From contig CACOGA010000008.1 in assembly GCA_902626585.1 (NCBI GenBank), forward strand, positions 19,246 through 83,245: DNA of 64,000 nucleotides, given 5' to 3'. Shown one piece after another: positions 1 to 9,536 of the stretch (positions within the stretch are counted from its first letter, which is position 1; each line of letters opens with the position of its first letter). Origin of the DNA: an uncultured Bacteroidota bacterium. Lineage in GTDB: Bacteria > Bacteroidota > Bacteroidia > Flavobacteriales > Flavobacteriaceae. The notes below the pieces were generated by a model. The model saw nothing but the letters and a program-made list of their open reading frames with translations. It did no database searches and was not told where the DNA came from. Both the position numbers and the translations under genes were made by a program.

Positions 1-9
1 AATAAAATT

Positions 10-1908
10 ATGAGCAAAATAATCGGAATAGATTTAGGTACAACCAACTCTTGTGTTTCTGTAATGGAAGGAAATGAGCCAGTTGTAATACCAAACGCTG
101 AGGGTAAAAGAACTACACCTTCGGTTATAGCATTTGTTGAAGGTGGTGAAATTAAAGTTGGCGATCCTGCAAAGAGACAGGCAGTCACAAATCCTACCAA
201 AACTGTTTATTCTGTAAAGAGATTTATGGGGAATAAGTTTTCTGAATCAAAAAAGGAAACAGGAAGAGTTCCATATAAGGTTGTTAAGGGGGATAACGAT
301 ACACCAAGAGTCGATATTGATGGAAGATTATATACTCCACAAGAATTATCAGCTATGATTTTACAAAAAATGAAAAAAACTGCTGAGGATTATTTGGGTA
401 CAAATGTTGAAGAGGCGGTAATAACCGTACCTGCATACTTTAATGATTCCCAGAGACAAGCTACTAAAGAAGCTGGTGAAATTGCTGGTTTAAAGGTCAA
501 AAGGATTATAAATGAACCTACTTCAGCCGCCCTTGCGTACGGATTAGACAAAAAAGGTAAAGATCAAAAGATTGTGGTTTTCGATTTTGGTGGTGGAACA
601 CATGATGTTTCTATTCTTGAGCTTGGCGATGGAGTTTTTGAAGTTCTATCTACGGATGGTGACACTCATTTAGGTGGTGATGATGTTGATGAGAAAATTA
701 TTGACTGGTTAGCTGATGAGTTTAAGAAGGATGAAAGTATAGATTTAAGAAAAGATCCAATGTCTCTACAAAGATTGAAAGAAGCAGCTGAAAAAGCTAA
801 GATAGAATTATCATCTTCTGCTCAAACAGAAATTAATCTTCCATATGTAACTGCAACAGATAGTGGTCCAAAGCACTTAGTTAGGACACTAACTAAATCA
901 AAATTTGATCAATTAATAGATGATTTAGTCAAAAGGACGATTAATCCGTGTAAAACGGCTCTTAAGTCAGCAGGACTTAGTAAATCAGATATAGATGAGA
1001 TTATTTTAGTAGGTGGGTCTACTAGGATACCAGCAGTTCAAGACGCAGTTGAGAAATTCTTTGGTAAAAAACCGAGTAAAGGTGTTAATCCCGATGAAGT
1101 TGTTGCTGTTGGAGCCGCAATTCAGGGTGGAGTATTCACAGGTGATGTTAAAGACGTTTTATTGTTAGATGTTACCCCATTATCCTTAGGTATTGAAACT
1201 ATGGGTAATGTAATGACAAAACTAATTGAGGCTAATACAACAATACCAACCAAGAAGTCTCAGGTTTTCTCTACAGCAGCAGATAATCAACCTGCAGTTG
1301 ATATTAGAATTGCTCAAGGTGAAAGACCAATGTATCCTGATAATAAAGAGATAGGGAGATTTCAGTTAGCTGATATTCCTCCAGCTCCAAGAGGTGTTCC
1401 TCAAATTGAGGTGACCTTTGATATCGATGCAAATGGTATTTTAAATGTTACTGCCAAGGATAAAGCTACTGGAAAAGAGCAAAATATAAGAATTGAAGCT
1501 TCATCTGGTTTAACTGAGCAGGAAATTGAAAAGATGAAGAAAGATGCTGAAGCTAATGCTGAAGCTGATGCAAAAGCAAAAGAAACTGTTGATAAGTTAA
1601 ACAGTGCTGATGCCATGATTTTTCAAACCGAGAAACAATTAAAAGAGTTCGGTGATAAATTATCAGATGATAAGAAAAAACCAATTGAAGAGGCACTTGA
1701 AGAGCTTAAGAAGGCTTTTGAGAGTAAAGATTTAGAAAAAATAGATCCTGCTCTTGAGAAAATTAATGAAGCTTGGAAAGCAGCTAGTGAGGAGATGTAT
1801 AAAGCTCAGCAAAATCAGCAAGGAACAGCCGAACAACCAACTGGTGATAAATCGACTGAAAATTCTGAAAATGTCGAGGATGTAGATTTTGAAGAAGTAA
1901 AAGAGTAA
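10..1908 (+). CDS. dnaK: Chaperone protein DnaK (Hsp70)
   Basis: ATP-dependent cytosolic Hsp70 chaperone that works with DnaJ and GrpE. The 632 residues are the usual length. The N-terminal ATPase motif DLGTTNSC lies at about residues 8-15, the phosphate-binding stretch [10 protein letters not shown] near 195, and the third Hsp70 signature [13 protein letters not shown] near 335. The substrate-binding domain follows, then an acidic tail ending [10 protein letters not shown], which is typical of bacterial DnaK. The start ATG lies 10 bases from the window edge, so its promoter is not visible. A strong intrinsic terminator follows directly, which makes this the last gene of its transcript. Confidence 0.98.
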   Translation: MSKIIGIDLGTTNSCVSVMEGNEPVVIPNAEGKRTTPSVIAFVEGGEIKVGDPAKRQAVTNPTKTVYSVKRFMGNKFSESKKETGRVPYKVVKGDNDTPRVDIDGRLYTPQELSAMILQKMKKTAEDYLGTNVEEAVITVPAYFNDSQRQATKEAGEIAGLKVKRIINEPTSAALAYGLDKKGKDQKIVVFDFGGGTHDVSILELGDGVFEVLSTDGDTHLGGDDVDEKIIDWLADEFKKDESIDLRKDPMSLQRLKEAAEKAKIELSSSAQTEINLPYVTATDSGPKHLVRTLTKSKFDQLIDDLVKRTINPCKTALKSAGLSKSDIDEIILVGGSTRIPAVQDAVEKFFGKKPSKGVNPDEVVAVGAAIQGGVFTGDVKDVLLLDVTPLSLGIETMGNVMTKLIEANTTIPTKKSQVFSTAADNQPAVDIRIAQGERPMYPDNKEIGRFQLADIPPAPRGVPQIEVTFDIDANGILNVTAKDKATGKEQNIRIEASSGLTEQEIEKMKKDAEANAEADAKAKETVDKLNSADAMIFQTEKQLKEFGDKLSDDKKKPIEEALEELKKAFESKDLEKIDPALEKINEAWKAASEEMYKAQQNQQGTAEQPTGDKSTENSENVEDVDFEEVKE

Positions 1909-1933
1909 ATATTAAACTTAAATTTTTAAAAAA

Positions 1934-1959
1934 GGCGCTGTTGACAGCGCCTTTTTTTT
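1934..1959 (+). terminator. Intrinsic terminator after dnaK
   Basis: A perfect 7-base stem (GGCGCTG at 1934-1940, CAGCGCC at 1945-1951) encloses a TTGA loop and is followed by a run of eight T (1952-1959). It is unusually GC-rich for this window. Its loop also supplies a TTG that fits the -33 element of the next gene's promoter. Confidence 0.93.
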
Positions 1960-1970
1960 ATTTAAATTTG
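1941..1970 (+). promoter_or_regulatory. Bacteroidota-type promoter of the thioesterase gene
   Basis: TTG at 1941-1943, 19 bases, then TAAATTTG at 1963-1970. This matches the Bacteroidota housekeeping promoter (TTG or TTTG at -33, TAnnTTTG at -7). The -7 box ends 13 bases before the TTG start codon at 1984. The -33 element falls inside the loop of the dnaK terminator. Assigned by motif only. Confidence 0.6.
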
Positions 1971-1983
1971 CAAAAAAAATATT

Positions 1984-2400
1984 TTGAAACATTCTGAAAT
2001 TTTAGAAAAGGTCAACGAAGCGAGTGCTAATACATTAATGGAGACTCTAGAGATTGTTTTTACTGAGATAGGTGATGATTATGTTGTTTGTAAAATGCCA
2101 GTGACTCCCAAGGTTCATCAACCTGCAGGGATATTACATGGAGGAGCAACCGCCGCACTTGTTGAAACAGTAGGAAGCTTTGCGTCAAAATATTTTATAA
2201 AAAACAAAGATTTGTCGGTCAGAGGTATCGAAATAACTACAAATCATGTAAAAAGTATTAGTGAAGGTTTTGTCTATGCCAAGGCTACAAATATTCACTT
2301 TGGAAGAACAATGCAGATATGGGAGGTAAGGATAACAGATAAGGATGAAAATTTGATTTCCCTTGGAAAACTAACAACATTAGCAATTAAAAAAAAATAA
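1984..2400 (+). CDS. Hotdog-fold thioesterase (PaaI/EntH-like)
   Basis: Probable acyl-CoA thioesterase of the PaaI/YbdB hotdog family, 138 residues, a normal length. The family core QPAGILHGGATAALVETVGS (residues about 47-66) contains the HGG element and the downstream acidic residue used in catalysis. Cytosolic, with no signal peptide. The start chosen is TTG at 1984; the next ATG, at 2038, would remove conserved N-terminal residues (NTLMETLEI). The substrate cannot be told: relatives act on menaquinone-pathway, phenylacetate or general acyl-CoA thioesters. The next gene starts 3 bases after its stop, so the two are probably cotranscribed. Confidence 0.85.
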   Translation: MKHSEILEKVNEASANTLMETLEIVFTEIGDDYVVCKMPVTPKVHQPAGILHGGATAALVETVGSFASKYFIKNKDLSVRGIEITTNHVKSISEGFVYAKATNIHFGRTMQIWEVRITDKDENLISLGKLTTLAIKKK

Positions 2401-2403
2401 AAT

Positions 2404-3339
2404 ATGTACATAAATCAGGTAAAATATAATAGAGATTCATGGTGGGGGTATTTACTAACCGTAATATTAATCGTTCCTATTACTGTAGTTTTATTTTCAA
2501 TACCCCATGGATTTATTTTAACAGCAAAAGCATTTGGAGATGAAGAATTAATGGCTAAAATTGCTTCGGGAGATATGGCAGCTATGATGAGTGTCTTAGA
2601 ACCAAATTTAAATCTTTTTCTCATGCTCCTGCCATTTGTTGGCATGTTGCTAGCAGTTTTTTTCTCTACAAAAATTATTCATAAAAATTCAATAAGAGAG
2701 CTAACAACTTCAAGAAAAAAAATTGATTGGAGTAGGGTTCTTTTTGCATTTTGTTTATGGGGTTCAATAAGCGCAACAATGATATTTTTAGATTATAATT
2801 TTTTTACTCCTGAAGATTACGTATGGAATTTTAAGCCGGTACCTTTTTTAATTTTATGTGCAATAGTTGTTGTTTTATTACCTATTCAAACTTCAGCCGA
2901 AGAATATTTATTTAGAGGTTATTTGATGCAGGGAATCGGAATAATAAGTGGAAATAGATGGTTACCGTTAATATTAACCTCATTAGCATTTGGTTTGATG
3001 CACTACGCTAATCCCGAGATTGCCAAATTTGGAAATGTTGTATATGTCTTTTACATAGGATCGGGTCTTTTTGCAGGTATAATGACATTAATGGATGAGG
3101 GATTAGAATTAGCGTTAGGTTGGCATGCAGCTAATAACATGGTAGCGGCTTTACTGGTTACTGCAGATTGGACAGCCCTACAAACACATTCTTTACTCAA
3201 GGATATTTCAAATCCTGAAACGATGCCCCTAGGGGAGGTTTTAATTCCAGTTTTGGTATTTTTCCCTGCTATTTTATTAATTTTTGCAAATAAATATAAT
3301 TGGACTGATTGGAAGGGTAAATTATTTGGTAGTATCTAA
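2404..3339 (+). CDS. CPBP family intramembrane metalloprotease
   Basis: Integral membrane protein of 311 residues in the CPBP (Abi, Rce1-like) family. The signature appears in order in the second half: AEEYLFRGYL near residue 165 (the EExxxR motif), FGLMH near 197, and WHAANNM near 240, which together would form the glutamate/histidine metal site within the membrane. Several hydrophobic helices surround these motifs. Family members cleave within membranes or have been tied to prenyl-protein processing and bacteriocin immunity; the substrate here is unknown. Probably cotranscribed with the thioesterase (3-base gap). Its stop overlaps the stop of the convergent gene by 4 bases. Confidence 0.87.
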   Translation: MYINQVKYNRDSWWGYLLTVILIVPITVVLFSIPHGFILTAKAFGDEELMAKIASGDMAAMMSVLEPNLNLFLMLLPFVGMLLAVFFSTKIIHKNSIRELTTSRKKIDWSRVLFAFCLWGSISATMIFLDYNFFTPEDYVWNFKPVPFLILCAIVVVLLPIQTSAEEYLFRGYLMQGIGIISGNRWLPLILTSLAFGLMHYANPEIAKFGNVVYVFYIGSGLFAGIMTLMDEGLELALGWHAANNMVAALLVTADWTALQTHSLLKDISNPETMPLGEVLIPVLVFFPAILLIFANKYNWTDWKGKLFGSI

Positions 3340-5264
3340 ATTTTCTCTAATACTATTGATGACTCATAGAATGAAGCTGCGGCATTTATTACTTCCCTAA
3401 ATTCTTGGTATCTACTCTTTTCATATTTTAGTTCCTTATACAATTCATTTACATTGATATATAATTTATCTTGGGATTGACTCACACTTGAATTAAATTT
3501 TGCAGAGATATTACCATCAACAGAAATATATTCTTTTAACTTATTTAATTCACTAATATCATATATTCTGTAGCCTTTTGGAATATTCACTTCAATCAGA
3601 TATTCATAGGAGTTTGGAAAGTTTATTTCTATTTCATTAATCCTTTTATCAGCGTTAAACAAATTACTTTGTAGCCCGATTACTTTTCCAATATTTAAAT
3701 ATATCAATCCATTTTTTTGTTCAACTAAATCGTTTGTTGAGATAGTTGATTTTATGGTAAGTGGAGTATTATTTGAATTGTCAGAAATTTCAAAATTATC
3801 AATAGCATAATTTGTGACTTTTTTATTATTTAATCCACTAATAGTAAAATAATCGACTAAAAAATCTGTTTCTTCATTTTCAGAAAAAGAAACATAGTTT
3901 CGATTCATTATTGCCCAGTAACCACTAAAAGATCTGTTTTCTTTAATTTTTAATTTTTTTAGATTTTTTGGAATAAATACTTCTATTTTCTTTTTTATTT
4001 GACTAAAACTTTCATCAGAAGGCGTAATCTGACTAAAATAATAGTCCAAATTACTGTCTATAAATACTCCATAATTTCCGATTAAATCGTCGGGTGCTTC
4101 AGAAACCCTGTATTCTATTCTATTTGGACTAATATATTTTTCCGAGTTGGGTAAGTAAATAATAAACTCCCTTAATTGATTAGGATCAAATAATTCAGGG
4201 TCAAACTTTAAAAAATATCTGTTACAGCTTATTGCTACTTCATAATCAATTTTAGCCGCCTTTAATAGATTTGAATATACCTGAATGATACTAAAGTCAT
4301 TTGATATTTTATTTTTTAATATGTATTCAATATCGTTTAATTTTGAATTTTCATCATCGGATATTGTAAAATTATCCTTTACATATTCATCAATCGCATT
4401 TGCAACTGAAATCTCATTAAATGGAATACTAATTTTTTTTGATTTCAGCTCATTAAAAAGTTCATCAGCTATTGGATTTATCGAAATTGGAAAAAATAGT
4501 TCACGTACATTCTGTACTAAGTTATTCCAGTACTCAGTTTGAGAAATATCATCACGATTCTCATAGCATTGATAAGCTACTTTTATCTTGTTTGCAATTG
4601 GAGTAGAATATTGTTCATCAGAAGTAGCATCAAGGTTTTTAAAATTTATTAATTTACTCTTCTTGCCATCAAATAATGTATCAATAACAGATGAGCTGTA
4701 GGAATTATAAATTTTTATATTTGATTTGAAATCATTTTCAATTAATATAAATTTTGAGGATAAGATTGGATAAGATTCTTCAATAATTTTATTTCCGTTA
4801 AAATTAAAATCCTTTTTGACTGTGTAGATTATTTCAACAATGTCTTGCTCATTTATTCCTGGAATTTTATAATAATTGTAGTTTTCAGTAGAAGTGGATG
4901 TGTTTATCATCTCTTTCATTTGGTTAAAGCCGTAAGTTATGATCGAATCGTTATTAATAACTTTGGATTTAACATCAATTATTTCTGAAACATTGATTTT
5001 AGATATTAAAATTTCATTATTTGATTCATCTGTTATTTTATTAATTTTTGTTTTCATGTGATGAGTTTCATATACATGAACATCTTCACTGAATTTAGAT
5101 TTGTAATATTCTATATAGTGATTACTAAATATCCCTTGTAAATCATCATCAGAACTTTTTAAATTTACAGTCTTATCATCCCAGTCTATAATTTTATAAC
5201 TTTGAGAAAAAGAATTTAAAAAAGTAATAATTAAGATTATTGTAAAGAAAATTTTTTTTTCCAC
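3336..5264 (-). CDS. Secreted DUF3857/transglutaminase-like protein
   Basis: Large exported protein, 642 residues, with a signal peptide (MEKKIFFTIILIITFLNSFS). The layout fits the Bacteroidota DUF3857 plus transglutaminase-like proteins: an N-terminal beta-rich DUF3857-type part and a central region at about residues 280-360 that resembles a transglutaminase core. Where active members have Cys-Lys-Asp, this protein reads SNDFS, so the nucleophile appears to be replaced by serine. The start is GTG at 5264. It ends convergently on the CPBP gene. Function unknown; probably periplasmic or surface-located. The family assignment rests on overall layout and is moderate. Confidence 0.6.
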   Translation of the reverse strand: MEKKIFFTIILIITFLNSFSQSYKIIDWDDKTVNLKSSDDDLQGIFSNHYIEYYKSKFSEDVHVYETHHMKTKINKITDESNNEILISKINVSEIIDVKSKVINNDSIITYGFNQMKEMINTSTSTENYNYYKIPGINEQDIVEIIYTVKKDFNFNGNKIIEESYPILSSKFILIENDFKSNIKIYNSYSSSVIDTLFDGKKSKLINFKNLDATSDEQYSTPIANKIKVAYQCYENRDDISQTEYWNNLVQNVRELFFPISINPIADELFNELKSKKISIPFNEISVANAIDEYVKDNFTISDDENSKLNDIEYILKNKISNDFSIIQVYSNLLKAAKIDYEVAISCNRYFLKFDPELFDPNQLREFIIYLPNSEKYISPNRIEYRVSEAPDDLIGNYGVFIDSNLDYYFSQITPSDESFSQIKKKIEVFIPKNLKKLKIKENRSFSGYWAIMNRNYVSFSENEETDFLVDYFTISGLNNKKVTNYAIDNFEISDNSNNTPLTIKSTISTNDLVEQKNGLIYLNIGKVIGLQSNLFNADKRINEIEINFPNSYEYLIEVNIPKGYRIYDISELNKLKEYISVDGNISAKFNSSVSQSQDKLYINVNELYKELKYEKSRYQEFREVINAAASFYESSIVLEKI

Positions 5265-5336
5265 TGATGAAATAAAATTAACTGGTTGATATTAACTTAA
5301 TTTAAACGATTTATAAATATACTTTAATAAAAGATT

Positions 5337-6653
5337 ATGAAGAAAATAATTATTTTAATTTTTTTGATAACATTTTCATTGAATTCGCAAATACTATCCG
5401 AAAAAGAAAGAGCGCTTGAGATTAATGAAATTCTAAAAAATAGATTTGAAAATGTACTTCCCGAATTGATGGATAAAACTGATATTGATATGTGGGTCCT
5501 TATTTCTAGAGAATATAATGAAGATCCTGTTTTGAAAACAATGTTACCAGCTGAGTGGCTTAATGCGCGCAGAAGAACAATTTTAGTTTTTTATCGGGAC
5601 AAAGCAAACGATTCACTAGATAAACTTGCTGTTGCTAGATATAATTTTGGTGATAATATAATTTCGGCTTGGGATAAGGAAAAACAACCTAATCAATGGC
5701 AGAGATTGAATGAAATTATTGATGAGAGGAATCCAAGAAAGATTGGTTTGAATTATTCAAAGTATTTCAATATTGCAGACGGATTAGATAAGACAGATTA
5801 TGATGAATTTATTGATAACATTTCTGAAAATAATAGAAAAAAAGTTGTTTCTGCTCAAAAATTAGCAACTGCTTGGATTGAAACAAGAACAGAAAAAGAA
5901 ATGGAAATTTATAAACAAATAGTAACAATCACTAAACAAATAATAAATGAGGCATTCTCGCTTGATGTTATTCAGATAGGTAAAACCACAACCTCAGATT
6001 TGGAGTGGTGGATGCGACAAAAGGTAACTGATTTAGGGCTGAATACATGGTTTCATCCATCGGTTGACATTCAAAGAAAAAGTGAGGTTAATGGTGACCA
6101 TCTTAGATCTTTTTCAAACAGACCATCTGAAAATGTTATTCAAAAGGGAGATTTGTTGCATTGTGACTTTGGCATCACTTACTTAAGACTTAACTCTGAT
6201 TGCCAACAGATGGCATACATTCTTGATGATAATGAGAAAGATATTCCTATTTTTCTTAAAGAGGCTTTTGATGAGGCTAATCTACTACAGGATATACTTA
6301 CATCAAATTTTATCGAAGGATACTCTGGTAATCAAATTTTATTAAACTCTCTTTCTGAGGCTAAAAAAAGAGGACTAAGACCTTCAATATATACACATCC
6401 GCTTGGTTCATATGGTCATTCCTCAGGACCTACCATCGGAATGTGGGATTCTCAAGGCGGAGTGGAAGGAACAGGGGATTACCCTTTGAATTTAAATACA
6501 GTATATGCCATTGAGCTAAATAATACAACTTACATTGAGGAGTGGGGCCGGGACATAAGAATCATGTTGGAAGAGGCTGGTTTTTATGGGCAAGGAGGTC
6601 ACGAATATGTAAATGGTAGACAAAAACAAATTAAAATTGTAAATCCTAAATAG
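5337..6653 (+). CDS. Secreted M24 family metallopeptidase (Xaa-Pro peptidase-like)
   Basis: Probable exported aminopeptidase of the creatinase/Xaa-Pro dipeptidase fold, 438 residues. The signal peptide is MKKIIILIFLITFSLNSQ. The five metal ligands of family M24 can be placed: Asp in LLHCDFGITY, Asp in LRLNSDCQQ, His in HPLGSYGHSSGP, Glu in YAIELNNT and Glu in IMLEEAGFY. The N-terminal half corresponds to the non-catalytic creatinase N domain. Presumably it hydrolyses proline-containing peptides in the periplasm, in line with the peptide-rich diet of such bacteria. The small gene after it starts 46 bases downstream. Confidence 0.87.
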   Translation: MKKIIILIFLITFSLNSQILSEKERALEINEILKNRFENVLPELMDKTDIDMWVLISREYNEDPVLKTMLPAEWLNARRRTILVFYRDKANDSLDKLAVARYNFGDNIISAWDKEKQPNQWQRLNEIIDERNPRKIGLNYSKYFNIADGLDKTDYDEFIDNISENNRKKVVSAQKLATAWIETRTEKEMEIYKQIVTITKQIINEAFSLDVIQIGKTTTSDLEWWMRQKVTDLGLNTWFHPSVDIQRKSEVNGDHLRSFSNRPSENVIQKGDLLHCDFGITYLRLNSDCQQMAYILDDNEKDIPIFLKEAFDEANLLQDILTSNFIEGYSGNQILLNSLSEAKKRGLRPSIYTHPLGSYGHSSGPTIGMWDSQGGVEGTGDYPLNLNTVYAIELNNTTYIEEWGRDIRIMLEEAGFYGQGGHEYVNGRQKQIKIVNPK

Positions 6654-6699
6654 CATATAAATTAAATTATTAATAAATTGCGCCAGCAGATTTAAAGTG

Positions 6700-7155
6700 A
6701 TGAGAAAATTAATTCTACTTACACTATTAATTTTTAGTTCAAATATTACAGCACAGCAACTATATGGTCCACAAAGAGGCCAAAGAGGATATATACCCCC
6801 ACCAAAATATGAAGCGTCTGTTTATATTACAACACTTAACGCCTATGAGGAACTAGAAAAAGTTCTTCCGAAATCAGTTGAGGTTTTTTCTCTTGATGAT
6901 TTTGAAAAAGAAATATTTAAAGGGCTATTACTTGAAAAATATGAAAATTATAACAGGATTGTTGAAAATACTGACTCTTCTAAACAGGCTAGGCAAGATG
7001 CTTTAAAGCAGTTAGAGATAGATTTTGTAAAATCATTAGCTGTTATTCTAACACCTGATGAGATAACAACATTTGTAGATATGGATTTTTCTGGAAAAGA
7101 GGAAAAGAAAAAAAGAAGAAAAGATAAAAGAAAAAAGAAAAAAAATGATGAATAA
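6700..7155 (+). CDS. Exported protein of unknown function with lysine-rich tail
   Basis: Small secreted protein of 151 residues. The start is taken as ATG at 6700; a GTG lies directly before it at 6697. The signal peptide is MRKLILLTLLIFSSNITAQ. The middle is mostly helical and charged, and the last 20 or so residues are almost all lysine and arginine (EEKKKRRKDKRKKKK). The body (ALKQLEIDFVKSLAVILTPDEITTFVDMDF) recalls short Bacteroidota periplasmic proteins in which a helix follows an LTPEQ-like motif, but I cannot name a family. The next gene's start overlaps its last codons, so they are translationally coupled. Confidence 0.7.
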   Translation: MRKLILLTLLIFSSNITAQQLYGPQRGQRGYIPPPKYEASVYITTLNAYEELEKVLPKSVEVFSLDDFEKEIFKGLLLEKYENYNRIVENTDSSKQARQDALKQLEIDFVKSLAVILTPDEITTFVDMDFSGKEEKKKRRKDKRKKKKNDE

Positions 7156-7324
7156 AAATACGGTATTGGGTTGGGCAACTTTTATTATGATATTTTTCGG
7201 GCTAGTTCTTATTGCTTTAGGCGTATTTAAATATAATGAAATAGCAGGCTGGGGTTTTGTTTCAGTTGGTTTAGGATTTTTCGCAATTGCTTGGGTTTTC
7301 AATGCTTTAAAGGGAAGAGTCTAA
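7148..7324 (+). CDS. Small membrane protein, CAL67264 family
   Basis: A 58-residue protein beginning MNKNTVLGWATF and ending AWVFNALKGRV, with two hydrophobic helices (about residues 8-26 and 34-52). Length, N-terminus and the C-terminal ALKGRV match the small flavobacterial membrane proteins named CAL67264 family, recognised from memory. The ATG overlaps the end of the preceding gene by 8 bases, and the TAA shares 4 bases with the stop of the opposite GNAT gene. Function unknown. Confidence 0.82.
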   Translation: MNKNTVLGWATFIMIFFGLVLIALGVFKYNEIAGWGFVSVGLGFFAIAWVFNALKGRV

Positions 7325-7788
7325 TCTAGTAACTTAATCATCTTGATATTAGCCCTTAAATAAGGAGAGTTTTTTTCTAATCTTATTTCTTTAAATCCAA
7401 AATTTCTGTATAAATGAATGGCATTTTCAAGTTCCCTGTTTGAATAAAGTATAATTGACTCATAGTTTTTGGATATAGAAAAATCAATACATTTCTTAAG
7501 TAACTTTTTACCAATGCCTTTATTTCTATATTTCTTGTCTACAGCCATTTTCGTTAATTCAAAAGTTAACTTATTTTCTGTTGGCATTAGTGCGAAAGTA
7601 CCGATAATATTTCCATTGTACTCTGCAAAAAAGATTTTCCCCCCTTTGCTGATTATATATTTTTTAGCATTTGATAAGACCTCATAATCATATTTTTCAA
7701 CCTTGAAATAGTGTTCAAGCCATTCAATATTCAATTCGTAAAAATCTTTTTCAAAATCATCTTTAAAATTTATAATATTTATTTCCAC
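7321..7788 (-). CDS. GNAT family N-acetyltransferase
   Basis: Acetyltransferase of the Gcn5-related fold, 155 residues. The acetyl-CoA binding motif A is VDKKYRNKGIGKKLLKKC (about residues 84-101), with the expected R/Q-x-x-G-x-G/A pattern. It is preceded by a beta strand ending LTKMAV and followed by a YRNFGFKEI motif, where GNAT enzymes bind the end of the cofactor. Start GTG at 7788. It is a single-gene unit divergent from the FTCD gene and convergent with the CAL67264-like gene. The acceptor substrate cannot be predicted. Confidence 0.87.
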   Translation of the reverse strand: MEINIINFKDDFEKDFYELNIEWLEHYFKVEKYDYEVLSNAKKYIISKGGKIFFAEYNGNIIGTFALMPTENKLTFELTKMAVDKKYRNKGIGKKLLKKCIDFSISKNYESIILYSNRELENAIHLYRNFGFKEIRLEKNSPYLRANIKMIKLLD

Positions 7789-7841
7789 TCTCTTTATTGT
7801 TGGTTAATATTAATATCTTTAGCTAATATTTCAAAGTTACA

Positions 7842-9536
7842 ATGAAAAAAATAGTTGAATGTGTACCTAATATTTCTGAGGGAAATGACGAATCTGTGAT
7901 TAGTAAAATAGTTGAAACAGTAGAAAAATATCCTGGTATTAGATTATTAAATGTTGACCCTGGAAAGGCTACTAATCGAACTGTAATAACATTTGTTGGA
8001 GATGCTGAAATTATTGTTGATGCAGCTTTTAAACTAATTTCTAAAGCCAAAGAACTTATTGATATGAGTAAGCACTTCGGCGAGCATCCAAGAATGGGAG
8101 CTGTTGATGTATGTCCTTTAATACCTATTTCTGGAATTTCAATGCAAGAAACGGTTGAACTAGCTCACAATCTTTCAAAAAGAGTCGGCAACGAGCTATC
8201 CATTCCTGTTTATTGCTATGAATATGCAGCAAAAGAAGAAAAAAGAAAGAATTTAGCAAATTGCAGATCTGGTGAATATGAGGGTTTGGAAAATAAATTT
8301 AATGACAAGTCTTGGAAACCAGATTATGGGCCTTGTGTATTTAACGAGGAAGTTAAAAAATCAGGTGCCACAGCAATCAGTGCCAGAGACTTTTTAGTGG
8401 CCTACAATATTAACTTAAATACAACATCAACAAGAAGAGCTAACTCTGTTGCCTTTGATTTAAGAGAAGCTGGACGTGTAAAAAGAGAGGGGGGTAAATT
8501 AACAGGTAAAATAATAAATGATAAAAACGGTAATCCTCAAAGAATTCCAGGTTATTTCAAAAATTTGAAGGGAATAGGATGGTATATAGATGAATATTCA
8601 ATTGCACAAATTTCTTATAATATTACAAATATAAATACAACACCTCTTCACGAGGTTTTTGACAAAACGTGCGAAAGAGCTCGGGTGAGGGGTATGAGAG
8701 TTACAGGTTCTGAATTGATAGGACTAGTTCCCAAAAAAGTTTTAATTGATGCAGGTAAATATTTTTTAACAAAACAAAAAAGATCAAATGCAATTCCTGA
8801 GAGTGAAATCATTCATATTGCGGTTAAATCATTGGGTTTAGACGAGCTGGCGCCTTTTGATCCAAAAGTTAGAGTCATAGAGTATATGATAGATAAAAAA
8901 AATAAAGATCTTTCAAAAAAAACATTATTGGATTTTGCACATATGACATCCAGTGAATCTCCAGCACCCGGCGGTGGTTCAATTTCTGCTTATTGTGGCG
9001 CCCTTGGTGCTTCATTAGCCGTCATGGTTGCTAATTTATCAGCTCATAAAAGAGGTTGGGATGAACAATGGGAATCTTTTTCGAAAATTGGTGAAAAAGG
9101 TATGAAAATACAATCCAAACTTATTGATTTGGTTGACCAAGACACTGATGCCTTTAATTCAATAATGAACGCGTATTCGATGCCTAAAAACACAGAACAA
9201 GAAAAAAAAATTAGATATAATCAAATTCAGATTGCAACAAAAAATGCTATTAAAGTTCCTTTCGAAATAATGGAAATTTCTTTTGAATCTATAGAAGTTA
9301 TCAAAAAAATGGCGATTAATGGAAATCCTAATTCAATCACTGATGTTGGAGTAGCTATGCACTGTGTAAAAGCTGCTATAAATGGTGGTTTTCTAAATGT
9401 AAGAATAAATTGTAACGATTTAGATGATAAAGATTTTACTAAGGGAATTATCGCTGAAGGGAAAAAAATTATAGCAAAAACTAATTCAGAAGAAGTGAAA
9501 ATTTTCAAAATTATAGATAAAATCTTATCTAATTAA
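7842..9536 (+). CDS. ftcD: Bifunctional formiminotransferase-cyclodeaminase (FTCD)
   Basis: Folate enzyme of histidine degradation, 564 residues. The N-terminal formiminotransferase (residues 1 to about 330) transfers the formimino group of N-formimino-glutamate to tetrahydrofolate: VECVPNISEGND at the start, HFGEHPRMGAVDVCPLIPI near 80. The C-terminal cyclodeaminase (about 350-560) releases ammonia to give methenyl-THF; its signature is SSESPAPGGGSISAYCGALG. Such fusions are common in Bacteroidota. The imidazolonepropionase gene, one step earlier in the pathway, lies convergently downstream and overlaps it by 8 bases. hutH and hutU are not in the window. Confidence 0.95.
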   Translation: MKKIVECVPNISEGNDESVISKIVETVEKYPGIRLLNVDPGKATNRTVITFVGDAEIIVDAAFKLISKAKELIDMSKHFGEHPRMGAVDVCPLIPISGISMQETVELAHNLSKRVGNELSIPVYCYEYAAKEEKRKNLANCRSGEYEGLENKFNDKSWKPDYGPCVFNEEVKKSGATAISARDFLVAYNINLNTTSTRRANSVAFDLREAGRVKREGGKLTGKIINDKNGNPQRIPGYFKNLKGIGWYIDEYSIAQISYNITNINTTPLHEVFDKTCERARVRGMRVTGSELIGLVPKKVLIDAGKYFLTKQKRSNAIPESEIIHIAVKSLGLDELAPFDPKVRVIEYMIDKKNKDLSKKTLLDFAHMTSSESPAPGGGSISAYCGALGASLAVMVANLSAHKRGWDEQWESFSKIGEKGMKIQSKLIDLVDQDTDAFNSIMNAYSMPKNTEQEKKIRYNQIQIATKNAIKVPFEIMEISFESIEVIKKMAINGNPNSITDVGVAMHCVKAAINGGFLNVRINCNDLDDKDFTKGIIAEGKKIIAKTNSEEVKIFKIIDKILSN

